Below the pieces are notes generated by a model. The model saw only the letters and a list, made by a program, of their open reading frames with translations, searched no databases and was not told the origin of the DNA. Below, piece by piece: positions 11,140 through 20,479 of a DNA stretch of 64,000 nucleotides. The stretch is from Apteryx mantelli (Eukaryota > Chordata > Aves > Apterygiformes > Apterygidae). Position 1 is the first letter of the stretch. Each line of letters starts with the position of its first letter. The translations under genes and the position numbers were made by a program. The DNA lies in the NCBI RefSeq assembly GCF_036417845.1, contig NC_089980.1, positions 38,934,501 through 38,998,500 on the forward strand, in the 5' to 3' direction.

Positions 11140-11300
11140 TACTCAGTAATGATTGGCAGGCCTGACAGTGATTGGCAGGGGGTGCCATGGCAACGCCACA
11201 ACGACACTCGGGAGACCAATAGAAAAGCGAAACAAAATGTTTCAGTGCTGCACTCACTGTGGATTTAGGGGAGATATTATGAGGCTGTTGTCATTAGGGC
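11140..11300 (+). promoter_or_regulatory. SIX3 core promoter region
   Basis: The segment has a TATA-less, CCAAT-type promoter layout. ATTGG (inverted CCAAT) occurs at 11152-11156 and 11171-11175, each inside an 11-bp direct repeat TGATTGGCAGG (11150-11160 and 11169-11179). A TGACAG core (MEIS/TGIF type) lies between them at 11163-11168. A 14-bp element at 11181-11194 matches the RFX X-box palindrome at 13 of 14 positions. A direct CCAAT lies at 11216-11220. CCAAT boxes bind NF-Y, and X-boxes bind RFX factors, which often cooperate with NF-Y. The transcription start is probably a little downstream, around 11,230-11,330, but is not marked by sequence. Confidence 0.6.
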
Positions 11301-11350
11301 GATTGCTGTTGAATCACTGAATCCTGACTCGGCGGCGGCGCGGGGCCGGG

Positions 11351-11478
11351 TGTGTGTGAGTGTGAGTGTGAGTGTGCGTGCGTGTGCGTGTGTGTGTGTG
11401 TGTGTAAGCGTGTGTGTGTGTGTGTGTGTGCCCCCGTGCCTCTATGTGGCTGTGTGTGCGTGTGCGGGTGTGGATGCG
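11351..11478 (+). repeat. Compound (GT)n microsatellite in the SIX3 leader
   Basis: An impure GT array with GAGTGT, GCGT and GTAAGC interruptions. The purest runs lie at about 11389-11405 and 11411-11430. It sits between the promoter cluster and the start codon, so it is probably transcribed as 5' UTR. Confidence 0.85.
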
Positions 11479-11536
11479 TGCGCGGTGCGTGTGCCCTTTC
11501 CTCCCTTCTTCCTCCCTTTCTTTCTTTTCTCCTTGA
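11444..11536 (+). other. 30-codon upstream ORF in the SIX3 leader
   Basis: An ATG at 11444 opens a 30-codon frame ending with TGA at 11534-11536, 28 nt before the SIX3 start codon. A second in-frame ATG lies at 11474. Its frame differs from that of SIX3, so it cannot extend the protein. If the transcript begins upstream of 11,444, ribosomes must bypass or reinitiate after this frame, which could dampen SIX3 translation. The peptide itself is low-complexity (Cys/Val/Arg then Ser/Pro/Phe) and probably unimportant. Confidence 0.45.
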
Positions 11537-11564
11537 TTTATCTCCCCCTCTCCCCGGTCATCCC

Positions 11565-14412
11565 ATGGTGTTCAGGTCCCCGCTAGAGCTTTATCCCACC
11601 CATTTCTTCCTGCCAAACTTCGCCGCCGACCCGCACAACCGCTCCCTCCTTCTCGCCAGCGGCGGCGGCGGCGGCGGCGGCAGCGGCAGCGGCTCGGGCT
11701 GCAGCCCCGGGGCCGGCGGCGGCGGAGGCGGCAGCTCCCGGGCACCCCACGAAGAGTTGTCAATGTTTCAGCTGCCCACACTCAACTTCTCCCCGGAGCA
11801 AGTGGCCAGCGTCTGCGAGACGCTGGAGGAGACCGGAGACATAGAGAGGCTGGGGAGGTTCCTCTGGTCGCTGCCGGTGGCGCCGGGGGCATGCGAGGCC
11901 ATCAACAAGCACGAGTCCATCCTGCGGGCCCGGGCCGTGGTCGCCTTCCACACGGGCAACTTCCGAGACCTCTACCACATCCTGGAGAACCACAAATTCA
12001 CCAAGGAGTCTCACGGCAAGTTGCAGGCCATGTGGCTAGAAGCGCACTACCAGGAGGCCGAGAAGCTAAGGGGTCGCCCGCTCGGGCCGGTTGATAAATA
12101 CAGGGTGAGGAAGAAGTTTCCGCTGCCCAGGACCATTTGGGATGGAGAGCAGAAGACGCACTGCTTCAAGGAGAGGACTCGCAGCCTCCTGAGGGAGTGG
12201 TACCTGCAGGACCCTTACCCCAACCCCAGCAAGAAAAGGGAACTGGCTCAGGCCACGGGGCTCACCCCCACGCAAGTAGGCAACTGGTTCAAAAACCGAA
12301 GGCAAAGAGACAGAGCAGCGGCGGCTAAAAACAGGTCAGTGGGGGCCGCGGGGCCCCGCTGGGGCAGCGGGAGCGGCGGGGAGCGGCGGCGCGGCCGCCG
12401 AGCCGGGAGTGCGCGTTTGCCTGCCCTTTTCCTCCTCCTCCTCCTCCTCCTCCTCCCCTTCATCGCGGCGGCCGAGGGCAGGCGGTGCCCCTTGCCGGGC
12501 GCAGCTCTCCGCGGCAGCGCAGCGGTGCGGCAGGGCCGGGCGCGGGCCAAAGTTTCCCGGCGCGGCCCGAGCCCTGCGCCGGTGTCCAGGGGCTCCCGGG
12601 GCGCGGGCAGGGCTGGGCGCGCCCGGGCCGCGGGCACCTCGGCGGGGGGGGTGTGTGGTTGTGTGGTTGTGTGTGTGTGTGCGGCTCGGAGCCAGCGGCT
12701 CCCCGCGGGCCAGAGCCCGGCTCTCCCTTCCCTCCGCCGGGGGCCGCGTCCTGCGACCCCCGGAGCCGGCGGCCGGCGCGGTTCGGGTTTGCTTTTGCTT
12801 CCGCGGGGTTTGCGCGGCTCTGGCGCGGCTCCCCGCCGCCGCAGACCCGCGCCCGGCGGTGCGGTTGCGAGCGGGGCTGTGCGGAGCGGGCAGCCCCCCT
12901 GCAATTTTTCGTGTCCCTCTGCACGCACCGGGGTGCGAGCGCACCCCCTCATCCCCCGGACCCCTTGTCTCGGCAGGAAAAATGGAGAAAAGGCTCCCGG
13001 AGGTCGGGAAAGCTCTCTTTTCCCGTCCCCGTCCCTCTGTTTACACCACATGGCGACCCGGCCCTGCGGTCGTGTGCTCCCTGTGCATTTGCACTTGCAT
13101 TCATTTATACGTCTCTCGGTGTTTTTTTTTTTAATTTCTGATTTGCCGTGGTAAAAGCGAGCCTCTCTCCTTTTTTTTTTTCTCGCCATCCTCCGTAAAA
13201 GTTATTTTGCAATTGAAAATAGGCCCTTAATCCCGCCTGACGAACTGTTTTAATTTTAATTTAAGTTTGGCTACCACTGGAAGTGTGTAAACAAAACTTC
13301 TTTTTCTTTTAAATTATGTCTCCCAAATTCCTCCTAATTATAGCATTGATTCAAGATTCTGTAGGAGAAATGCAACCTAAAAGTGCCTCGCCATTTAATT
13401 TCCATTAAATGGAAAGCAGATCAGCTTAGGACTGTAAATAAACAGAAGTTGCCTACGGATGCTTTTGTTGACTCAACGCTGTTGACAGCAGATGAATGCA
13501 CCCGGAATTGTAAATAGGAGAAAAATCAAAGACGCTGAAATTAGACAGCTTAAAATAATGAGAAATGTAGAATAAAATGGCTACATTTTTCTGCTCGTCG
13601 TGGGCAGTGAAATAGAAAATACCGTGTTGAGAATCAGTTCGGAGAGGAGTGTATTTTGATTCACAGTGGCAGTGTTAGGTGCTATAGGTTGTGTCTGGCT
13701 GTTCAGTCCAGGACTATTAGCCCCTTCCCCTAATGTCTGAATTATGCTTACGCTGAGTTTTGAGCAGAATAAGCGGGTACAGAGGAATATTCACAACACG
13801 ATAGTGAAATTGAAAATTATTTATCGCCTCTTTTAAAAAATGTACCGCAACAATACACCCTCAAGTGTTGACACTGAAAGGACAAGCACTTTAAATCTTA
13901 TTTTGGCTTTCAAACGGAAAAGGGACTTAGATTTAGAGCGGAGAGAAATGCTGTGCTCCACAATCGTCCTTTTTTATCTCATCCGTAGCGTCGCGTCCCT
14001 GGGCCAGTAGCTTCCCCCAGTCCCGCCGCAGAGCCCGAGGTAAATCTCTGTCCACCGGAAAACGTTCCAATACGTCTTCGGCAGGGCAGCCGAGCCGGGA
14101 CCCGCGCAGTCCTCTCCCGCTCGGAGGGGGCTTTGCAGCGCTGCGCGGCGGCTGCGCTTGGGCAGCTCGCAAGCACCGTCCTCTTTCCCACCAGGCCGGC
14201 GGCTCCCGGGGCTCCGCGGCGGCAGCAGGGACGGATGCGGGGAAGGGGAAGGGGCTCGGCGGGCTGCGCGGGCCGCAGGGCAGCGGCCGCCGAGACGCCG
14301 CCGGTCGCCGCGCTGGGCGCCGCCGTGCGCGCCGCCACCTCGGCGGGCGGGCGGGCGGGCGGCTGCGCGGATCGGCGCGGATCGGCGCGGATCGGCGGGC
14401 GGGCGGCTGCGC

Positions 14413-14449
<37 letters not shown>

Positions 14450-14759
14450 GGCTCGGCGGGGCTCGGCGGGGCTCGGCGGGCCCGGGCCCGGGCGGCGCGG
14501 CGCGGCGCGGCGCGGCGGGCGCTCTCAGCGGGGCTGTGCTGTGTTTTGTCTCCCGGCGCGCTGCAGGCTCCAGCACCAGGCGATAGGACAGAGCGGCATG
14601 CGGGCCCTGGCCGAGCCCGGCTGCCCGGCGCACGGCGCGGCCGAGTCCCCGTCCACGGCGGCCAGCCCGACCACCAGCGTCTCCAGCCTGACAGAAAGAG
14701 CCGAGACGGGCACCTCCATCCTCTCGGTAACCTCCAGCGACTCGGAATGTGATGTATGA
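11565..14759 (+). CDS. SIX3: SIX3 homeobox transcription factor (join 11565..12334, 14567..14759)
   Basis: SIX3 is a nuclear transcription factor of the sine oculis family. It specifies anterior forebrain and eye, represses WNT signalling with Groucho/TLE corepressors and supports SHH expression; human mutations cause holoprosencephaly. The spliced frame gives 320 residues (human 332). It starts [20 protein letters not shown], followed by a glycine/serine-rich segment (about 32-59), the SIX domain (about 73-190) and the homeodomain (about 194-253). Recognition helix [13 protein letters not shown] lies at 238-250, with the DNA-contacting Asn at 244. The conserved tail ends [11 protein letters not shown]. 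Exon 1 ends in codon 257 with donor AACAG|GTCAGT; exon 2 begins after CTGCAG|GCTCC; joining restores Arg257 and the family sequence LQHQAIG. The start is fixed by the conserved N-terminus and is the first in-frame ATG. The glycine tract is shorter than in human. It is the only coding gene in the window; symbol confidence is very high because the domain sequence is essentially that of vertebrate SIX3 and differs from SIX6, SIX1 and SIX2. Confidence 0.98.
12425..12457. repeat. (TCC)n microsatellite in SIX3 intron
   Basis: About ten uninterrupted TCC units shortly after the exon 1 donor site. Confidence 0.85.
14090..14660. other. CpG island over the intron end and SIX3 exon 2
   Basis: CpG-dense DNA spans the last part of the intron and most of the exon 2 coding sequence. 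It stops near the end of the coding region, where the sequence turns into the AC-rich and then AT-rich 3' UTR. Confidence 0.7.
14338..14520. repeat. Compound GC-rich tandem arrays before exon 2
   Basis: Successive arrays follow one another: GGGC units (about 14343-14362), three copies of a 10-bp unit GCGCGGATCG (about 14365-14396), a CGG run (14414-14449), three to four copies of GGGGCTCGGC (about 14448-14480) and a GCGGC run (about 14490-14517). They end about 50 bp before the exon 2 acceptor site. Confidence 0.85.
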
Positions 14760-16030
14760 TATCGGAAACAAACAAACAAACAAACACAAGTCCAGCCCCA
14801 GACAGCCAAGCACCCTCTCCCCGACCCGAGCAGAACAAAACGAGGCAACCTAGGATCAGGACACCCGCACGCACGCACGCACACACACAGCGAGGAGGGA
14901 AGGAAAGGCCAAACCCGACCCAGCCAGAATAGCAAACAAACAGCCAGGGATCAGAGGATCCGCCACCGCCACCGGCAGCCAACGCCACCACCAAGAGATG
15001 GAGCTAAAACTTCAACAGTCACAAACGCTGGTGCTGTTGCGGGGAGGGGGGGGGAATAATAATTATTATATATATAAAAAGGAAAAAAAGGAAAAATAAC
15101 CAAGCAAAAGTGACAATTGTATTCTTTTTAGGACAAGCACGATTTCTCCTTTGCGCTTTTCCATGGACGCATTTCACCCACTTGCATGATGATGATGATT
15201 AAATTTGTATCTGGGAAAAAATATTCTCTATAGTAAAGGAAAGCAAACAAACAAACACAAACTCCGATCGAATTTGTACAAAAAGCAAAAATAAAAAAAA
15301 TTTAAAAAGGAACTCCTTGAAGAGGGAAATAACAAATGTTTATCGCCTTTTTGTTGGTCCTCTCTCTCTCTCTCTCTCTCTCTCCCTTTCCCTTTCTCTC
15401 TGTTTTTTTTTTTTAAGTCCAAGTGATGGTCCAGCCAAGATGCAATTTTCTGTTTTTTTGTTCAGCAGACAATCATTTTATTCGTAAGCACCTTTTTTTC
15501 TACACTTCTGTCACTGCCTGTGTGGGTACTGGTTATAAATGTGGAAAAAGAATAGTTATGACTGTAACAGATTTTTATTTTTATTTCAAAATTTTATATG
15601 AATTATGTATATCTTAATGATGCGGTCATTTTCCCAGTTTGTAATATATGTGTAGAAATGCTTGTATATGATATTTGCTCTATTCTTTCTTTCTTTCTCC
15701 CCCCCGTCTATCTCCCTCCCACCCTTTCTCTCTCTCTCCTTTTTATTTTCCTTGACTCGGTGTTCCTTGCACAAACTTAGCTGTCAAGATCTGACGTGCT
15801 AGGTTTTCAAAAGGGACCTCAGCGATAGAAAAAAAAAAGAAAAAGAAAAAAAAAGCTTAGGGTGCGACTGTAGTTATCTTATGCAAAAGCTATTTTGAGT
15901 ATTTCATAGCAGCTTTGGGGGGTCTCTTCTTAAACTCCACGTAGGACGCTTAAACTATTGTTTCCTTAACTGCGTGTTTATCTATATGTACAAACTTTCT
16001 AAATCAAATACAGTATTCCATTTTCTTATC
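14760..16030 (+). other. SIX3 3' UTR (end uncertain)
   Basis: Immediately after the stop codon the sequence becomes AC-rich, with an AAAC array at about 14766-14787 and an ACGC/ACAC patch at 14866-14890. It then turns AT-rich with few CpGs. A canonical AATAAA lies at 15290-15295. A long AT-rich stretch with UUAUUUUUAUUU-like elements continues at 15,560-15,680, which is typical of an unstable regulatory mRNA. No further canonical AATAAA was seen before the CpG island at 16.06 kb, so the true poly(A) site could be near 15.3 kb or use a variant signal further on. A TC microsatellite sits at 15358-15384. Confidence 0.6.
15358..15384. repeat. (TC)n microsatellite
   Basis: About thirteen CT/TC units followed by a polypyrimidine stretch. 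Confidence 0.9.
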
Positions 16031-16059
16031 TATTCCGCGATGTTGGTGTTTTTGTCCGC

Positions 16060-16400
16060 TACGAAGACGCGCGCCCTCTCTGTGGGCGCGCCGCCCCGCG
16101 CCCTGCCCCGCGCAGGCGGCCGGCCCGCGGGGCGCGCAGCGCAGCGCAGCGCAGCGCAGCGCAGGGCGCGCAGGGCGCGCAGCGCGCGGGGCGGCCCCAG
16201 CGCAGGCGGCCGCGGGGCGCGGAGCCGCCGACGGGCAGGGAAGCCCCGCGGGCGCCGGGGCGGCGAGGGCGCGGGAGGCGGCGGCGGCCGTGCGCGGGCG
16301 CGGGCCGCTCTCCGCGAGGGCGCGCGGGGCGCTGCGGTGCCCGCTCCGCCGCCCTCCCGCGCCGCAGGCCCCCGCCTGCCCCCCGGTACTTTTGTTGTGA
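16060..16400. other. CpG island just downstream of SIX3
   Basis: CpG-dense block containing a GCGCA pentamer array. Open frames across it are low-complexity Arg/Ala/Gly and overlap on both strands. Confidence 0.6.
16134..16165. repeat. (GCGCA)n pentanucleotide array
   Basis: About six units within the CpG island, followed by the related unit GGCGCGCA. Confidence 0.85.
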
Positions 16401-16499
16401 ACGCGGAGCGCAAGGGAGGGCCCGGGCCTCCTGTTTGCAGGACGGGGTGTCTCCAGAGAGCGTTTAAGACATTTCGGGATTTGTTTTGTAGCTTTAAAT

Positions 16500-16770
16500 G
16501 AAAACAAAAACATAAACTCCTCGCCCTAATCAGGCTGCAGCTCCTCCCCTCGAACCCGCAGTGTATTGTAATGTGCTGAAAGAAGCCTTTATTTGCATGA
16601 CTAACAGTGTTTCAGCATCTTTCTTTTCTTTTCTTTTTTTTTTTTTTGCATTAAACTTTTGCTTTGCCCTAGGCAGATTATTCAGCCATGAATTAACGAG
16701 AGGTAAATTCTAAACCTGTTTTTACTTGAAAACACAATTTTGAAACTTACCACGATTTTAGGGAGAAACG
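16500..16770. promoter_or_regulatory. Candidate 3' enhancer with perfect octamer
   Basis: A perfect POU octamer ATTTGCAT lies at 16591-16598. A second TTGCATTAAA element at 16646-16655 also contains ATTAAA, a possible variant poly(A) signal. GATTATT and AATTAACG cores follow. The block is AT-rich between two CpG islands. Enhancer function is inferred. Confidence 0.33.
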
Positions 16771-17039
16771 TGCCTGGAATTTCTTGACCATTCCCAAACT
16801 AATTTGGACTTCCGATCTACCTTTGTGCTGGCTGAGCCCTCTCTCCCTCTTCCCCCCTCCCCTCCGCTGGGAAGTCCAGGCTAGGTTTAGAGAAAGCCTG
16901 AGGAAGCGCCCGGGCTTCCCCTTGCACCCTCCCGTCCCGAGAGGCTACCTGGGGAGCACGGGGGAACCCCCGAGGGTGTGAAATCTCATGCTAGGCCACG
17001 AAGGGATTATTTTAAGGAATACGCTGAAATGTGCGTATA

Positions 17040-17425
17040 TTTCAATACCTTTCTCGTCCCCGAGGAAATCCCGCGGGTACGCGCGCAGCGGCCTTGCAGC
17101 GAGCGCGGAGGGGACGTGTTTCCCCCGTGAGACCCTCCCGGCCGCGGGAGGAAAGCGGGGGGGGAAAGCGTTTCCCGTGAGGCCCCCGCCGAGCCCCGCG
17201 GGAGTTTCTCCCCCGGGGTCCGGGGCTCCCCCGCGGCGGCTCCCCGCCGTCCGCCCTCTGCCCTCCGCGGGGGCCCGCGCGGCGCCCGCCACCGGTTCGG
17301 TTCCCCTCGCCGACGGCGCGGGCTCGGCCGAGCGAGCGGCTGCCCGGGGAGCTCTCCCCCCTCCCCAGGTAGCGCCGGGGTTGTTAAGTTCACTGCCCCG
17401 TCGCGAGCACGGAAGGGGATGGGAT
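17040..17425. other. CpG island
   Basis: GC- and CpG-rich with many CCGCGG and GCCCGC sites; no coding signature. The flanks (16,780-17,030 and 17,430-18,050) show no gene. Confidence 0.58.
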
Positions 17426-18059
17426 TTAAAAGAAAATAACGCCCTGGTGTGCCAAACTGGCCTTGGATGGGAATTGATGAGGAAGGGGGAAAAAACAGTA
17501 GCACTCCCGTGTATCGTTTGGATGGGAGAAGGGGCTCATATTATGGGCTTAGTTCTCCCCCTCCCCCTATGCAGCATTTCGAGGAGAGAAAAATTATCCA
17601 GGAGGGGATAAAAGGCTCCCAAATGATCGACACCCTCGCACGAGTCTGGCGCTGCAGCTAGTTCTGCTCCTTCTCTCCCTTTGGCAGCAAAGGAGCAGAG
17701 GCCTTGCTCGAAGGGGGAAAAAATCCCGGCCCCTAGAGTCACCCCCAATTTTCGGTAGGGAGGTGATCTCCCGTGGTGGTACATTATTTTTAAGTGCAAT
17801 ATTTTTGCTCCTCACTCGGAGGAGTGTCTTTCTGATCCTGCTTTATTTTTAACGGGATTGAATATCTCAAAAGATTCAAAGGCGTGAAAGTTTGGGGGTT
17901 TTTTTTCTTTTATTTTCTTTTCCTTCCTTCATTTCGCGTCTCGAAGCTGCAGCTAGAAGGCGTCGAGCCGGCAGCAATAATTTCCCTTAGTCCAGCGCTC
18001 CTTTCTTCCCTTTACCGATAGCTTTGTACTTTCCACCCCCCCGATTAAGCCTCCGGAAG

Positions 18060-18420
18060 ATCGCCCCGTCGTGTCACGGCAGCTAGAGGAGGCCGGGGAT
18101 GGCCCGTAGACTCGCGCCCGCTGCGGGCAGCGCTCCCGGCCGGGCGCGCCTGCTCCGGGCTGCCCCGTCCCTCCCATCGAGCCGCCGCGGCCGGGCCTGG
18201 CTCCCCTCGCGTTTTCCCGGGGGGCCGCGGCTGGCGACACCGCGCAGAGCTGCGGCCTGGCCCGGGGAAGGGCCCACGCGGGGCCGCCGGCTCCCCCTGC
18301 AGCCCCGCGGCCTTTGCGCGACACATGCGCCCGCGCGGGGCTGGGACGCGCAGGCTGCGCGCTCCGAGGGCGGCGGCGTCCGCGGGGCACGCCGGGGTCT
18401 CTTCGGTTTGGGGTGGAAAT
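18060..18420. other. CpG island
   Basis: CpG-dense block. Overlapping frames on both strands show only compositional bias. Confidence 0.58.
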
Positions 18421-18429
18421 GGTGCAAGT

Positions 18430-18760
18430 AACGATGCGCTGCTTCAAAGCTGGCTTCCCTAATGCATAAATGATGTTGTTTTAGGATTTGCATTAAAAAC
18501 CTGAATGGCTGATTGAGGTGTAAATCTATGAAAATCTGCGTTTAAGCCTTCTCACCCACTAAGTCCATCTGCCCTGGAAAGATAGGGCCTATCGAAAATG
18601 GCCAAACTGGAGGGCCCGGCTCTTACCTTCCCCGGGCCGATCATTATCGACAGGCCCTCTCCAGTATTAGTTTATTATCCGTGACAAGCTTGACTGTTGA
18701 TTAAGATGAAATTACTCGGAAGCTGAAGTGCGGCTGATCAATATTTAGGCGAAAGCCCTA
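18430..18760. promoter_or_regulatory. Candidate 3' enhancer between two CpG islands
   Basis: A non-repetitive block of balanced composition holds a perfect octamer ATTTGCAT at 18486-18493. It also has a GCTGATTGAGG TALE-like core, GATTAAGATGAAA, and several TAAT and ATTA cores. It is cleanly bounded by CpG islands on both sides. The layout (AT-rich core between islands) resembles known developmental enhancers, but this is inference. Confidence 0.38.
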
Positions 18761-18769
18761 GGCCAGGAG

Positions 18770-19075
18770 GCAGATGGCGGCCGCGCTGCAGCTCGCCGCG
18801 GTGCCTCCGCGGGAGCCGCCGGCGCGGCGCGGCCGCGGCCCCCTCGCCGCTGCCGGCCCCGGTGGGCACAGCACCGCGCCGCGCCGCGCCGTCGGGGCGG
18901 GAGACCGGCCGGATCGGGGGGCGGCTGCCCAGCCCGGCCCTCCCCGCCCTGGCGCTGCCTCTTTCCCGGGGGAACTCCCGTTTTCGGGGCACTGGCCCCC
19001 CCCGGGCCCCCGCAGCTCCGAGCGCGGCCCGCGGCCTTTGTGCGCGCCGGGCTCGGCGAGGCCGCCGATAATCTA
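18770..19075. other. CpG island
   Basis: Dense CpG with GCGGCCGCG sites. No recognisable protein on either strand. Confidence 0.58.
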
Positions 19076-20290
19076 TAGCTCCGTCTCCCCGATCAATTAC
19101 AGCTGCCTTTTAGAGGGACTCGAGTCTGCTTGCCTGTTGCCCTTAATTTTTAGCATACCCAGATGAGGTTACAGCCCCGGCCCAAAGTGAAAAGAAGTGC
19201 GGACGTTGGTGCCCTGGTATTGCTCTGATTTCTTCGGTTAGCTGAGCACAACTTTCTATTCGTGTTTATTCATGCAGTTTCTTATTGAGCTCCACATCGC
19301 ACTGGCCTGGATCCCGCGTGTAGGCAGAGGATAGACAAACATTGCCTTTTTTCCAGAGCGCACACACACACGCACACGGGCGTGCAGACAAACACACGCA
19401 CACGCGAGTCCAAAATGTAATGGGCACCCGCGGCCTGCAGCAGCATCACCTCCCTGTCGAGACCCCTAAGATACAGAAGTTTGTAAATGGTTAAAAAAAA
19501 AAAAAAAAAAAGGAAGGGGGGGAAATGAACCAAAACATCCAGTTGCAAAATGACCCAGGGATGGAGAAAGCAAGGAGGCGAAGGAGGGGAGAGAGAAAGA
19601 GTTGGGGAAAAAAGCACCGGGGATATTACCGACGATCACACTAAATATTCTTTTCTGGCACGGTAATAACAAAGGGCAGGGGCTGTAGGGACATAGCTAT
19701 GATTAAATGATACTAAAGGGATTTGTGTTTCTGCGTCTAGGGGGAGGGACTTCTGTTATGTTTTGTTTTCGGTGCTATTCTTTTTTATTTTGAAGAAAGG
19801 TGTTTTCAGAACAGTAGGCTTCAAAGCGATTCGGCACCTCGGGAACTACAAGAGAAGAAAGATGCAAAAGAGTAATGAAATAATGAAGGTTAGATGTAAA
19901 TATCTGGAAGTGTGTGGTTAGAATCGCTTCGCTGTAATGGAGACGAAGTGGCAGGACCAGCTCTCCGTATGGCAGGCAGGTCCTTTGCGGAACAGGTCTA
20001 AAGAAAGAAGAAAACTACGCTGGAAGTCAAGATTTGCAATATCCAAAGCCAGAATACGACTGACTTTAATTCCAGTCCTAGCTATTAGAGGGAGGTTTAG
20101 CTCTACTGCAAATATTTGCTTTTTTGTCCCCATAGAAACATCATTAAGGGAAGTTCATTTAATAATAAGGTCAATTAAAGAGTATTTTTCAATGAGTGGA
20201 GGAAAAATCGCTTTCCTACTGGAATAATCTCTCCAGCAATATCTGGCAACAATAAAGTAGCATGTCAGTTTACTGGAATACATTGATTTC
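19075..20290. promoter_or_regulatory. Non-coding 3' flank with candidate enhancer blocks
   Basis: No gene is visible. The block at 19075-19200 carries GATCAATTACAGC. The block at 20030-20260 carries a perfect 12-bp palindrome GCAAATATTTGC (20108-20119) and clustered ATTAA/TAAT cores. A CA-rich patch (about 19360-19405) and an A-run (about 19494-19511) are simple sequence. Confidence 0.3.
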
Positions 20291-20299
20291 CAAACTTGC

Positions 20300-20475
20300 C
20301 TTGATGAGTTCGTGTGTTTGTGTGGGTGTGTGTACATACATACATGTATGAGCACCCATGTCCACACACAGTGTGGCTGTATGCCTACGCTGATGGGCTT
20401 GAGCTTGTGTATTTAATGCATACAGACACAGACACACACATATATGTCCACACACGTAGACACAGACATCTACAT
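20300..20475. repeat. Cryptic CA/TG-rich simple sequence
   Basis: GT-rich, CATA-rich and CACA-rich patches follow each other without a stable unit. It is probably a decayed microsatellite cluster. Confidence 0.6.
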
Positions 20476-20479
20476 GCTT

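Larger units (their letters stand above)
11320..12960. other. CpG island over SIX3 exon 1
   Basis: This island covers the leader, the whole coding part of exon 1 and the start of the intron. Codon third positions in the N-terminal part are almost all G or C. It is the longest island in the window, and its position supports its role as the SIX3 promoter island. Confidence 0.75.
12335..14566 (+). other. SIX3 intron 1 (GT-AG, 2,232 bp)
   Basis: The donor GT is at 12335-12336 and the acceptor AG at 14565-14566. The first 650 bp continue the exon 1 CpG island and include a TCC array (about 12425-12456) and a second GT-rich patch (about 12648-12682). The middle part (13,190-13,960) is AT-rich and non-repetitive with many TAAT/ATTA cores, so it could hold an intronic enhancer. 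The last 450 bp are a second CpG island dominated by tandem repeats. The polypyrimidine tract (CTGTGTTTTGTCTCCC, about 14538-14553) is short and the acceptor is embedded in GC-rich sequence. Confidence 0.93.

Noticed and set aside
11352..11564. In-frame extension upstream of the SIX3 start codon
   Set aside because: The frame is open for 71 codons but contains no ATG. It is translated GT repeat followed by pyrimidine-rich leader. The conserved SIX3 N-terminus begins at 11,565.
12335..13154. Open frame continuing past the SIX3 exon 1 donor
   Set aside because: It stays open because of GC bias. The conserved protein continues in exon 2, and the donor and acceptor sites restore the family sequence exactly.
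13933..14994. 353-codon open frame on the minus strand over SIX3 exon 2
   Set aside because: Arg/Pro/Ala-rich shadow of the CpG island and its repeats. No domain; antisense to true coding sequence.
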